10,725 nt of DNA, taken from positions 1 through 10,725 of the forward strand of contig JAPLBW010000198.1 of the NCBI GenBank assembly GCA_026392555.1. Reading direction: 5' to 3'. The first letter of the stretch is position 1, and the number at the start of each line of letters is the position of its first letter. This document shows positions 1-7,223 of the stretch, piece after piece. The notes under the pieces are model-generated. The model saw only the letters and a list, made by a program, of their open reading frames with translations, was not told the origin of the DNA and searched no databases. The stretch is from Actinomycetota bacterium. GTDB taxonomy: Bacteria; Actinomycetota; Actinomycetes; UBA12327. The position numbers and the translations under genes are program-made.

Positions 1-1
1 A

Positions 2-703
2 GCCAACACTCGAGGCGATGCATCGCTTGAACTGGCTATTGCTCGGGTGAGCTCAACGAACTTGATGCACGCGGGAACAACGGCCATCGTCGGTGCCGCA
101 CTGGTCCTTACGCTGCGCCGGCACCCGATCATTCGCATCGCGGTCGGTTTGGGTGCATTGACGATCGCCGTCACCTTGCACTCGCTGTTTAACCGCTTGA
201 CGACGATTCCCAATGAATCGGCTGCTGCCATTACGTTGGTGGGAATGGCCGTATTCGGGATTGCCGCAGGAATCGTGGCCTTAGGTATTCCGTTGTCAAA
301 GTCGTGGTTGCGCAAAGACTTGGAAGCGCGTGGCGCCAGCGAGAGCGAAATGATGGTGCTGGCCGGTGGTCGTTCAGTCAGCGCAATCTTGGACGAGTTT
401 GAACGTCGCTATGGCAGCGAGGCCACGCAAAAGGCGGAAGAGTTAATCAAACTCCAACGCAAGCTATCCATCGCTCGCAATTCGCAGGCCCAGCGTCTCA
501 ATGCGGATGAACTCCACAAGCTGGAGCAAGACCTTGATGAGTTGCGCCGGGGAATCGGGATGTTTGCGATGATGTGGTTGCGCACACACTTGCCTACCGA
601 TGCAGATGCGGACAGTTTGTGGTCCAGCCTGGATGGACTCACCAGTGATGAACTCTCAGGCACAGATGACAAGCCTGGCGGCATGTGGGATCGATTGGGT
701 TAG
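2..703 (+). CDS. C-terminal part of a PrsW-like intramembrane protease-family membrane protein (5'-truncated by window edge)
   Basis: The frame is open from base 2 with no stop, so the gene almost certainly begins before the window; the GTG at 47 is a possible start but has no clear ribosome binding site. Seen: a hydrophobic segment containing MHAGTTAIVGAAL, a second one ending in LHSLFN, and a third hydrophobic stretch (ITLVGMAVFGIAAGIVALGI). They are followed by about 140 mostly helical, charged residues with a coiled-coil-like part (EELIKLQRKL, ELHKLEQDLDELRR). Known of the family: PrsW-type membrane metalloproteases carry conserved His residues late in the fold in H-x3-(T/S/F)-x3-G and H-x2-(W/F)-N contexts, which both segments resemble. 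The EExxK-type glutamate motif would lie upstream and cannot be checked. The protein ends in KPGGMWDRLG, a motif repeated in the gene at 997. Role inferred: membrane protease or a derived membrane protein with a cytoplasmic tail. The family call is moderate; a generic membrane protein is the alternative. Confidence 0.55.
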   Translation, partial: ANTRGDASLELAIARVSSTNLMHAGTTAIVGAALVLTLRRHPIIRIAVGLGALTIAVTLHSLFNRLTTIPNESAAAITLVGMAVFGIAAGIVALGIPLSKSWLRKDLEARGASESEMMVLAGGRSVSAILDEFERRYGSEATQKAEELIKLQRKLSIARNSQAQRLNADELHKLEQDLDELRRGIGMFAMMWLRTHLPTDADADSLWSSLDGLTSDELSGTDDKPGGMWDRLG

Positions 704-713
704 CGAGCCCAAC

Positions 714-734
714 GCGCATTTGGGGCAAACGCGC
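714..734 (+). terminator. Possible terminator hairpin after the PrsW-like gene
   Basis: GCGCATTTG (714-722) pairs with CAAACGCGC (726-734) across a GGG triloop, eight of nine positions matched with one A-C mismatch. It starts 10 bases after the stop codon. The tail (taacctttgttg) is only weakly T-rich, so termination may be partial. An alternative pairing uses TTAGCG (700-705) with CGCTAA (732-737). Confidence 0.4.
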
Positions 735-740
735 TAACCT
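735..740 (+). promoter_or_regulatory. Candidate -10 element (TAACCT) for the zinc-ribbon/winged-helix pair
   Basis: TAACCT fits the actinobacterial TANNNT -10 pattern and lies about 50 bases before the preferred ATG at 791, directly after the hairpin. No convincing -35 is seen 16-18 bases upstream. Weak evidence on its own. Confidence 0.22.
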
Positions 741-790
741 TTGTTGACATTTGACAAGTGATATTGGCTGCGGACAAGGGATGGAAAGCC

Positions 791-1000
791 ATGCTCTGCG
801 CACAGTGCGATGACTCTGCCCGCGGGACCTGTCGGTTCTGCGGTCGAGGCGTGTGCGCCACGCATCACTCGAATCTTCCCTTTGTGGTCACCTTGTTTGG
901 CGTTCAGCCGCCGCAAGCCATTGTCGTGGGTGGCACCTTGTGGTGCGGAGTGTGCCGACCACAGCCCGAACCCATCGCTATGCCGGAGTTGAACCGATGA
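791..1000 (+). CDS. Small cysteine/histidine zinc-ribbon protein (69 aa)
   Basis: The protein has three CxxC pairs and a CxxHH cluster: Cys3/Cys6, Cys14/Cys17, Cys22 with His25-His26, and Cys52/Cys55. This spacing suggests two zinc sites, as in B-box-like or DUF2180-like small zinc proteins. A hydrophobic stretch (LPFVVTLFGV) lies between the clusters but is too short and isolated to call a membrane segment. The ATG at 791 is preferred because AAGGGA (776-781) lies upstream at a reasonable distance and the first CxxC follows at once. The same frame extends to a GTG at 758, adding 11 residues, but nothing like a ribosome binding site precedes that codon. The stop overlaps the next start (ATGA, 997-1000), so the two genes are probably translated together. 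Function unknown; a zinc-dependent adaptor or partner of the next protein is only an inference. Confidence 0.7.
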   Translation: MLCAQCDDSARGTCRFCGRGVCATHHSNLPFVVTLFGVQPPQAIVVGGTLWCGVCRPQPEPIAMPELNR

Positions 1001-1320
1001 CCGGCGGCATGTTCGATCGACTCTCCGGTAAAGTCGACAACCCTGATGAGTCCGGCGAAAAGTTCTCTATTGCTGACACGTTGGAGCTACCCGACGATGA
1101 ACGGGCTTTGATTGGTGCTGTCATCCGTGCTGGCTCGATGTCCCTGGCCGAACTTGCTGCCGAATTAAAGGCTGATGAACAAGAAGTGGCCAAAATGGTG
1201 GGCTCGTTGAGCATGCGTGGCATGTTGCTGTTGACCGAAGGCTCGGTCAGTCCCTCTCCGATGAAAAAGACCGCCCGCATCAAGCCTGGCGGCCTGTTCG
1301 ACACGTTGGGCGACTTCTAG
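997..1320 (+). CDS. Winged-helix-like small protein with GGxFDxL motifs at both ends (107 aa)
   Basis: The ATG at 997 overlaps the previous stop and is preceded by GGAG (985-988) eight bases away; the same frame is open to 853, but that stretch overlaps the zinc-ribbon gene. Residues about 31-82 read as a short winged helix: a helix (PDDERALIGAVIRAG), then SLAELAAEL, a turn, QEVAKMVGSLSMRG and a hydrophobic strand (MLLLTEG). This is the pattern of MarR/ArsR-like and DprA-C-terminal-like domains. The flanks are polar and probably disordered. The N-terminus reads MTGGMFDRLS and the C-terminus KPGGLFDTLGDF; both resemble the tail of the PrsW-like protein upstream. Such terminal motifs around a small folded core suggest a docking protein or regulator rather than an enzyme. 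It may bind DNA or protein; the sequence does not decide. Confidence 0.72.
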   Translation: MTGGMFDRLSGKVDNPDESGEKFSIADTLELPDDERALIGAVIRAGSMSLAELAAELKADEQEVAKMVGSLSMRGMLLLTEGSVSPSPMKKTARIKPGGLFDTLGDF

Positions 1321-1464
1321 TCCGAAGTAGGCGTATCTCGGGGGCAAGGCGGCCTCATTCACGCCTGCCGGTATCCTTATCCAGTCGGCCTTGGGGCTGA
1401 TGTGGGTTTTGTTACCTCCGTGATGCAAACCGGGGGACTCACCGTTTCCTTTGAAAGGCTCAAC

Positions 1465-1734
1465 GTGCCATTAGATAGTGCAGTGAAGAAGCAAATCATG
1501 ACCGATTACGGCACCTCCGAAGGCGACAGCGGGTCTCCCGAAGTTCAAGTTGCGCTGCTCACGCAGCGAATCAGCGACCTCACTGGTCACCTTAAGACGC
1601 ACAAGCACGACCACCACTCACGTCGTGGCCTGCTGCTGCTCGTCGGCCAACGCCGTCGCTTGTTGCAGTACTTGGCCAAAAAAGACATCACGCGCTACCG
1701 CACGCTCATTGAGCGTTTGGGCCTGCGCCGCTAA
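1465..1734 (+). CDS. rpsO: 30S ribosomal protein S15
   Basis: S15 binds 16S rRNA in the central domain and helps form a bridge to the 50S subunit. The 89-residue product has the family length and contains the hallmark stretches [30 protein letters not shown] and [13 protein letters not shown], near-identical in pattern to mycobacterial S15. The start is set at the GTG at 1465: it gives the standard N-terminus and GAAAGG (1453-1458) sits just upstream. The longer frame opening at 1402 adds 21 residues not found in the family. Within 144 bases upstream lies the end of the winged-helix gene rather than the truB/ribF genes often found before rpsO. The next gene is pnp, the usual partner. Confidence 0.97.
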   Translation: MPLDSAVKKQIMTDYGTSEGDSGSPEVQVALLTQRISDLTGHLKTHKHDHHSRRGLLLLVGQRRRLLQYLAKKDITRYRTLIERLGLRR

Positions 1735-1752
1735 ATAGAGTTGTCACAGTTA

Positions 1753-1787
1753 CACCTCTTAAGTAAGTCATCTATTAATCAGAGGTG
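1753..1787 (+). other. rpsO-pnp intergenic hairpin
   Basis: CACCTCT (1753-1759) is the perfect complement of AGAGGTG (1781-1787), with an A/T-rich 21-base loop in which TTAA (1759-1762) can alternatively pair with TTAA (1775-1778) next to a two-base bulge. No T-tract follows, so it is not a standard terminator. In Escherichia coli and Streptomyces the rpsO-pnp spacer carries a structure cut by RNase III that matters for pnp autoregulation; a similar role here is inference. Confidence 0.45.
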
Positions 1788-1918
1788 ATGCGGACCAGCT
1801 TGGTGCGCTCGGGTGACGGTCCTCGGTAGTGGCTTTCGGATTGACATAGATCCGCGGGCCTCGATCGATGACCGCCAGATCCCACAGCACCACGTGAATT
1901 CGTGCGCCTCGCGTATGC

Positions 1919-1927
1919 GAAGGAGGG
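1919..1927 (+). promoter_or_regulatory. Strong ribosome binding site that decides the pnp start
   Basis: GAAGGAGGG lies eight bases before the GTG at 1936 and is the best Shine-Dalgarno match in the window. It rules out the earlier in-frame GTG at 1813, which would add 41 residues unlike any PNPase N-terminus. Confidence 0.85.
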
Positions 1928-1935
1928 TTCCCAAC

Positions 1936-4140
1936 GTGGGTTCCCAAATCTTTTCCGCTGACGCCGTTTTGGATAACGGCAAGTTCGGCACCCGCACCAT
2001 CACTTTCGAAACCGGTCAATTGGCTCGCCAAGCTGCCGGTTCCGCCGTTGCTTACCTCGGCGACACCATGTTGCTCTCGGCAACCACAGCTGGCAAGAAG
2101 CCAAAAGAGCAATTCGACTTCTTCCCGTTGACCGTTGACGTTGAAGAGCGTATGTATGCCGCTGGTCGCATCCCCGGTTCGTTCTTCCGTCGCGAAGGCC
2201 GTCCCTCCGAAGACGCGATCTTGACCTGCCGTCTCATCGACCGCCCGTTGCGTCCTTCCTTTGTCAAGGGATTGCGTAACGAAGTCCAGGTCGTCGTCAC
2301 GGTCATGGCCTTGAACCCCGATGTCCTCTACGACGTCATCGCGATCAACGCTGCTTCTATGTCCACCCAGATTGCTGGCTTGCCTTTCTCTGGTCCCATC
2401 GGTGCAACGCGTGTTGCGTTGATCGACGGCCAGTGGGTGGCATTCCCCACGCACACCGAGCTCGAGCGCGCCACCTTTGACATGGTCGTTGCTGGTCGCA
2501 TCGTCGAAGACGACGTCGCGATCATGATGGTCGAGGCTGAAGCCACCGAGCACACCTGGAACCTAGTCAAGAACGAAGGCGCTGTTGCTCCGACTGAAGA
2601 AGTCGTCGCACAGGGCCTCGATGCAGCTAAGGGCTTCATTCGCATTTTGTGTGAAGCACAGTCCAAGGTTGCCGCTCAGGCATCCAAGCCCACTGGCGAT
2701 TTCCCCGTGTTCTTGGACTACCAAGACGACGTTTTGGCTGCAGTTACCGCTGCTGTCAACGACGAGACCGCCAAGGCATTGACGATCGCCGATAAGCAAG
2801 AGCGCGAAAGCACTCTTGATGCGATCAAGGAAAAGGTTGTTGGATCTCTATCGGCCCAGTTCGAAGGTCGCGAGAAGGAAATCAGCCCAGCCTTCAAGTC
2901 GTTGAGCAAGCAGTTGATGCGTACTCGCGTTTTGCGCGACAAGATCCGCATCGACGGCCGTGGCCCAACAGACATTCGTGAATTGTCGGCTGAAGTCGAA
3001 GTCCTGCCTCGCGTTCACGGTTCAGCATTGTTCGAGCGCGGCGAAACCCAGATCCTGGGTGTGACCACGTTGAACATGTTGCGCATGGAGCAACAGCTCG
3101 ACACCCTCTCGCCTGAAACGCGCAAGCGTTACATGCACAACTACAACTTCCCGCCATATTCAACTGGCGAGACTGGTCGCGTGGGTTCACCCAAGCGTCG
3201 CGAAATCGGTCACGGTGCTCTCGCAGAGCGCGCCTTGGTTCCGGTTTTGCCAACGCGTGAAGAGTTCCCTTACGCAATCCGTCAGGTCTCCGAAGCCTTG
3301 GGCTCCAACGGTTCCACCTCGATGGGTTCGGTGTGTGCGTCAACGCTGGCACTGCTCAACGCTGGTGTTCCGCTGCGCGCACCTGTTGCCGGTATCGCCA
3401 TGGGTCTGATCAGCGACACCGTTGATGGCAAGACCCAGTACGTCGCGATCACCGACATCCTCGGTGCCGAAGACGCCATGGGCCACATGGACTTCAAGGT
3501 CGCTGGTACCTCTGAGTTCGTCACTGCCTTGCAGCTCGACACCAAGCTCGATGGCATTCCTGCCTCGGTCCTGGGTGACGCGTTGTCACAGGCCAAGGGT
3601 GCGCGTCTTGCCATCCTTGATGTGATGGCCGGTGCGATCAACACACCAGACGAAATGTCTGAGTTGGCACCTCGCATCATTTCGGTCAAGGTTCCTGTCG
3701 ACCAAATCGGTGCAGTCATCGGTCCTAAGGGCAAGATGATCAACCAGATTCAAGACGAGACCGGCGCTCAGATCTCGATCGAGGACGACGGCACGATCTA
3801 CGGCGGTGCAGTTAATGGCACCGCCGCTGAAGCCGCTCGCGCGATGATCAACGCGATCGCTAACCCGCAGATGCCAGAAATTGGCGAGCGTTACCTCGGC
3901 ACGGTCGTTAAGACCGCCGCCTTTGGTGCTTTCGTTTCGCTGATGCCCGGTAGGGATGGCTTGCTCCACATCTCGCAAATCCGCAAGATCGTCGGCGGCA
4001 AGCGCGTGGAGAACGTCGAAGACGTCCTGAAGATCGGCCAGAAGGTGCAAGTCGAAATCGCTGAGATCGATGATCGCGGAAAGCTTTCGTTGATCCCTGT
4101 TCTCGACGAAGCGGCAGCAACTGAGTCGGCCGACGCCTAA
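1936..4140 (+). CDS. pnp: Polyribonucleotide nucleotidyltransferase (PNPase)
   Basis: PNPase degrades RNA 3' to 5' with phosphate, releasing nucleoside diphosphates, and can also add tails; it works as a trimer and is a core RNA-decay enzyme. From the GTG at 1936 the product is 734 residues, the normal size. The order is complete: first RNase PH domain (about 10-150, with [10 protein letters not shown]), a helical linker, a second RNase PH domain carrying the active-site block [15 protein letters not shown] (about 507-521, with the conserved aspartates), a KH domain with GPKG (596-599), and an S1 domain (about 650-720, [20 protein letters not shown]). No domain is lost. In Mycobacterium the gene is called gpsI. 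The leader is about 200 bases with a hairpin near its start. The M16 peptidase follows after two bases, implying one transcript. RNase J, its usual partner in Gram-positive RNA decay, lies about 4 kb downstream. Confidence 0.98.
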   Translation: MGSQIFSADAVLDNGKFGTRTITFETGQLARQAAGSAVAYLGDTMLLSATTAGKKPKEQFDFFPLTVDVEERMYAAGRIPGSFFRREGRPSEDAILTCRLIDRPLRPSFVKGLRNEVQVVVTVMALNPDVLYDVIAINAASMSTQIAGLPFSGPIGATRVALIDGQWVAFPTHTELERATFDMVVAGRIVEDDVAIMMVEAEATEHTWNLVKNEGAVAPTEEVVAQGLDAAKGFIRILCEAQSKVAAQASKPTGDFPVFLDYQDDVLAAVTAAVNDETAKALTIADKQERESTLDAIKEKVVGSLSAQFEGREKEISPAFKSLSKQLMRTRVLRDKIRIDGRGPTDIRELSAEVEVLPRVHGSALFERGETQILGVTTLNMLRMEQQLDTLSPETRKRYMHNYNFPPYSTGETGRVGSPKRREIGHGALAERALVPVLPTREEFPYAIRQVSEALGSNGSTSMGSVCASTLALLNAGVPLRAPVAGIAMGLISDTVDGKTQYVAITDILGAEDAMGHMDFKVAGTSEFVTALQLDTKLDGIPASVLGDALSQAKGARLAILDVMAGAINTPDEMSELAPRIISVKVPVDQIGAVIGPKGKMINQIQDETGAQISIEDDGTIYGGAVNGTAAEAARAMINAIANPQMPEIGERYLGTVVKTAAFGAFVSLMPGRDGLLHISQIRKIVGGKRVENVEDVLKIGQKVQVEIAEIDDRGKLSLIPVLDEAAATESADA

Positions 4141-4142
4141 CA

Positions 4143-5480
4143 GTGGTTAAGCCCGCCTACGAACAAACACCCGGCACCACCGTCACCTTGCTCAAAGGTG
4201 CCGGTGGTTCCGTGCGTCGTACGGTCCTTCCCGGTGGAATTCGCATCATCACCGAAGCCATGCCCGACGTTCGCTCGGCCGCCTTTGGCGTCTGGGTGGG
4301 CGTGGGTTCGCGTGATGAGACCCCGATCCAAGCCGGCGCTTCACACTTCCTCGAGCACTTGTTGTTCAAGGGCACGGATTCTCGTTCGGCATTAGACATC
4401 TCGTCATCGGTTGAATCCGTTGGTGGTGAAATGAATGCGTTCACAGCCAAAGAGCTGACCTGTTTCTATGCTCGCGTCCTAGATACCAACTTGCCGATGG
4501 CCATCGAGGTCATCACGGACATGATGACGTCATCCTTGGTGCGTACCGCTGATGTTGATGGCGAACGCAATGTCGTGCTCGAGGAAATGGCCATGCGCGA
4601 CGACGATGCGTCGGACTTGGTCCACGATGAATTCGCCAGTGCGCTGTTGGGGGATACCCCGGTCGGTCGTCCCATCATCGGTTCACTGGAATCCATCACG
4701 AATATGTCCCGCCGAGTGGTCCACGGTTACTACAAGCGTCGCTACTTGCCCCAAGACATGGTTTTTGCTGCTGCCGGCAACCTTGATCACGCCACCGTGG
4801 TTCGCCAGATCAAGAAAGCTTTGGCCGGTAGCGGGATGCTCGAGGGCGATGCCCGTCCATCCGGTCCGCGGGCCAGCGGTTTGATCAAGCCTGGCAAGCC
4901 GGGGGCTCGTTTGATCAAGCGCGATAGCGAACAAGTCAATGTCGTCCTCGGTGTTCCCAGCATCAACCAGTCCGATGATCGCCGGTACGCCATGAACGTG
5001 CTCAACGCGGTGTTGGGTGGGGGGATGTCGAGTCGGTTGTTCCAAGAAGTGCGCGAAAAGCGCGGCCTGGCGTATTCGGTGTACAGCTACAACCAGTCAT
5101 TTGCAGATGCTGGTGCGTTCGGTGTGTATGCCGGTTGTCCACCTAAGCGTTTTGACGATGTCATTGAGATTTGTCGCCAACAGCTGGACGAGATCAAGGC
5201 CAACGGCGTGACCCAAGACGAACTTGATCGCAACAAGGGACAAGTGCGTGGTGGCATGGTGTTGAGTTTGGAAGATTCTGGTTCGCGCATGTCACGCATT
5301 GGTCGGGCCGAATTGGTCTACGGCGAACTAAAATCCGTTGACGAACTCTTGCGTCGCATTGACGCGGTGACGGTCAAGGATGTGGCCGACCTCGCCGCCC
5401 AGGTGCTCGATGCACCCTTGAGCATCGCTGCGGTTGGCCCCTTTGATTCGGTTGCTCAGTTGCGGCGCGCCGTTTCTTAA
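4143..5480 (+). CDS. pepR: M16 family zinc metallopeptidase (PepR-like)
   Basis: Member of the insulinase/processing-peptidase family (M16B), enclosed-chamber zinc proteases that cleave peptides or presequences. The inverted zinc motif HxxEH is intact at residues 68-72 (HFLEH), and a downstream glutamate in ERNVVLEEM (residue 148 by spacing) should be the third ligand. The C-terminal half holds the inactive-repeat signature around RLFQEVREKRGLAYSVYS. The 445-residue length and sequence pattern match mycobacterial PepR (Rv2782c), which also follows the PNPase gene. The GTG at 4143 begins two bases after the pnp stop, with no clear ribosome binding site, so translation is probably coupled to pnp. 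No signal peptide is visible, so a cytoplasmic location is likely. Substrates are unknown. Confidence 0.93.
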   Translation: MVKPAYEQTPGTTVTLLKGAGGSVRRTVLPGGIRIITEAMPDVRSAAFGVWVGVGSRDETPIQAGASHFLEHLLFKGTDSRSALDISSSVESVGGEMNAFTAKELTCFYARVLDTNLPMAIEVITDMMTSSLVRTADVDGERNVVLEEMAMRDDDASDLVHDEFASALLGDTPVGRPIIGSLESITNMSRRVVHGYYKRRYLPQDMVFAAAGNLDHATVVRQIKKALAGSGMLEGDARPSGPRASGLIKPGKPGARLIKRDSEQVNVVLGVPSINQSDDRRYAMNVLNAVLGGGMSSRLFQEVREKRGLAYSVYSYNQSFADAGAFGVYAGCPPKRFDDVIEICRQQLDEIKANGVTQDELDRNKGQVRGGMVLSLEDSGSRMSRIGRAELVYGELKSVDELLRRIDAVTVKDVADLAAQVLDAPLSIAAVGPFDSVAQLRRAVS

Positions 5481-5503
5481 GCCGTTCTGCCCGAGGCTGC
5501 GAC

Positions 5504-6274
<771 letters not shown>

Positions 6275-6292
6275 TCGCACCCCGCCATCCAT

Positions 6293-6360
6293 TGGCCATC
6301 TGAGTCGATGGAGCAAGCACTAACCCGCTCCCGTGATTGCGGAGTTGGCTCAGATGGCCA
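6293..6360. repeat. Perfect 12-bp inverted repeat between dapB and thyX
   Basis: TGGCCATCTGAG (6293-6304) and CTCAGATGGCCA (6349-6360) are exact reverse complements separated by 44 bases. Inside, GGAGC (6310-6314) can pair with GCTCC (6327-6331), or CTCC (6328-6331) with GGAG (6341-6344), giving a branched 68-base RNA structure. No T-tract follows on either strand, so it is not a textbook terminator. It starts 18 bases after the dapB stop and ends upstream of the probable thyX promoter, so it most likely forms the 3' end of the dapB transcript. A small RNA or a protein-binding site is also possible. Confidence 0.7.
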
Positions 6361-6404
6361 CGCTGTGTCGCAGGTGCCTCACACGCTGACCCAGGGCTCG
6401 AGAC

Positions 6405-6410
6405 TAGGAT
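6405..6410 (+). promoter_or_regulatory. Candidate -10 element for thyX (TAGGAT)
   Basis: TAGGAT fits TANNNT, and its flanks (GGCT..GACTAGGATTGG) match those of the dapB candidate. It predicts a start near 6417 and a leader of about 57 bases. No convincing -35. Confidence 0.38.
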
Positions 6411-6411
6411 T

Positions 6412-6434
6412 GGCGTACGCACTTCCCCGGCGTA
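6412..6434 (+). repeat. GGCGTA direct repeat with embedded palindrome in the thyX leader
   Basis: GGCGTA occurs at 6412-6417 and 6429-6434, 17 bases apart; the first copy overlaps the 8-base palindrome GCGTACGC (6413-6420). It lies at the predicted transcription start and could be an operator, but such short matches also arise by chance. Confidence 0.2.
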
Positions 6435-6473
6435 TGTAGATCATTGAAGTAGGCGCCAAGACTGGGAGTTCGC

Positions 6474-7202
6474 GTGAGTTCGGCATCAGATCAGATCACT
6501 TTTCGCAGTGACGTCACGGTGGAATTGGTCAAACATTCCGCAGCGGATTCAGATGTGGTGTTTGCTGCCCGCGTCTCCACTGTTGGTGAAACATCGCTTA
6601 CCAGCGTGGACGCTGATGCCTCCGAATCCAAGGGTTTGATTTCCTTCTTGATGCGCGAGCGTCACGGCAGTCCGTTTGAGCACTCCGTGTTCACGTTCTA
6701 CGTGCAGGCCCCGATCTTTGTCTGGCGCGAGCACATGCGTCACCGCATGACCTCGTACAACGAAGAAAGCGGTCGCTACCGCGTCCTCGACCCGATTTTT
6801 TATGTGCCGAACGAAGAGCGCAAACTCATTCAAATCGGTAAGGCTGGTGCCTACGACTTCGTTGATGGCACCCCGGAGCAGTACGAAACCGTTGATGCTG
6901 CGGTGCGCGAATCCGTGAGCGTGGCTTACGCCCAGTACCAGCGCATGCTTGAAGCCGGTGTGGCCCGGGAAGTTGCTCGTGCCGTCCTGCCGGTCAATAT
7001 CTACTCTTCGGCCTACGTGACCATGAACGCCCGCGCGATGATGAACTTCTTGTCGTTGCGTCGCAAGTCTGAGGGCAGCACGTATCCCTCCTACCCGCAG
7101 CGCGAAATCGAGATGGTGGCGGAGAAGTACGAGGATGTTTTTGCTGAGCTCATGCCCATCACGCATGCTGCCTTTGTTGCCAATGGGCGCGTTGCGCCGT
7201 AA
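6474..7202 (+). CDS. thyX: Flavin-dependent thymidylate synthase
   Basis: ThyX makes dTMP from dUMP using methylene-tetrahydrofolate and FAD with NADPH, and is unrelated to ThyA. The ThyX motif RHRxxSxNxxSxR is complete at residues 89-101 (RHRMTSYNEESGR). The later block ARAVLPVNIYSSAYVTMNAR and the SLR segment give the FAD and dUMP sites expected of the family. At 242 residues the length is normal. The GTG start has GGGAG (6464-6468) five bases upstream. About 200 bases separate it from dapB, holding the inverted repeat and a probable promoter. Placement between dapB and dapA matches mycobacteria. Whether a thyA exists elsewhere cannot be seen. Confidence 0.97.
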   Translation: MSSASDQITFRSDVTVELVKHSAADSDVVFAARVSTVGETSLTSVDADASESKGLISFLMRERHGSPFEHSVFTFYVQAPIFVWREHMRHRMTSYNEESGRYRVLDPIFYVPNEERKLIQIGKAGAYDFVDGTPEQYETVDAAVRESVSVAYAQYQRMLEAGVAREVARAVLPVNIYSSAYVTMNARAMMNFLSLRRKSEGSTYPSYPQREIEMVAEKYEDVFAELMPITHAAFVANGRVAP

Positions 7203-7210
7203 TGAACCGG

Positions 7211-7216
7211 TAGGTT
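7211..7216 (+). promoter_or_regulatory. Candidate -10 element giving a leaderless or near-leaderless dapA mRNA (TAGGTT)
   Basis: TAGGTT fits TANNNT and ends seven bases before the dapA ATG at 7224, so transcription would start on or next to the ATG. The overlapping GGTAGG (7209-7214) could instead serve as a ribosome binding site in read-through mRNA from thyX. The two uses are not exclusive. Confidence 0.4.
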
Positions 7217-7223
7217 GAGTTCT

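Noticed and set aside
853..996. 48-residue N-terminal extension of the winged-helix-like protein
   Set aside because: It overlaps the zinc-ribbon gene in another frame; the ATG at 997 has GGAG at a good distance and gives a sensible protein.
1372..1377. TATCCT as a -10 for rpsO
   Set aside because: It fits TANNNT loosely, but nothing like a -35 lies upstream and the leader has no other support.
1446..1460. CCTTTGAAAGG near-palindrome before the rpsO start
   Set aside because: Its centre is a single base, too small for a hairpin loop, and the right half is simply the ribosome binding site.
1841..1846. TTGACA as a -35 for a pnp promoter
   Set aside because: No acceptable TANNNT box lies 16-19 bases downstream; the match may be chance.
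1813..1935. 41-residue N-terminal extension of PNPase from an earlier GTG
   Set aside because: No family resemblance in the added residues, and a near-perfect Shine-Dalgarno lies just before the GTG at 1936.
1768..2553. 261-codon open frame on the minus strand opposite pnp
   Set aside because: It lies fully against a certain PNPase gene, its translation is low-complexity and unlike any family, and such frames are common opposite GC-rich genes.
6549..7166. 205-codon open frame on the minus strand opposite thyX
   Set aside because: Shadow of the ThyX frame; rich in His/Gly/Val with no domain pattern and no ribosome binding site.
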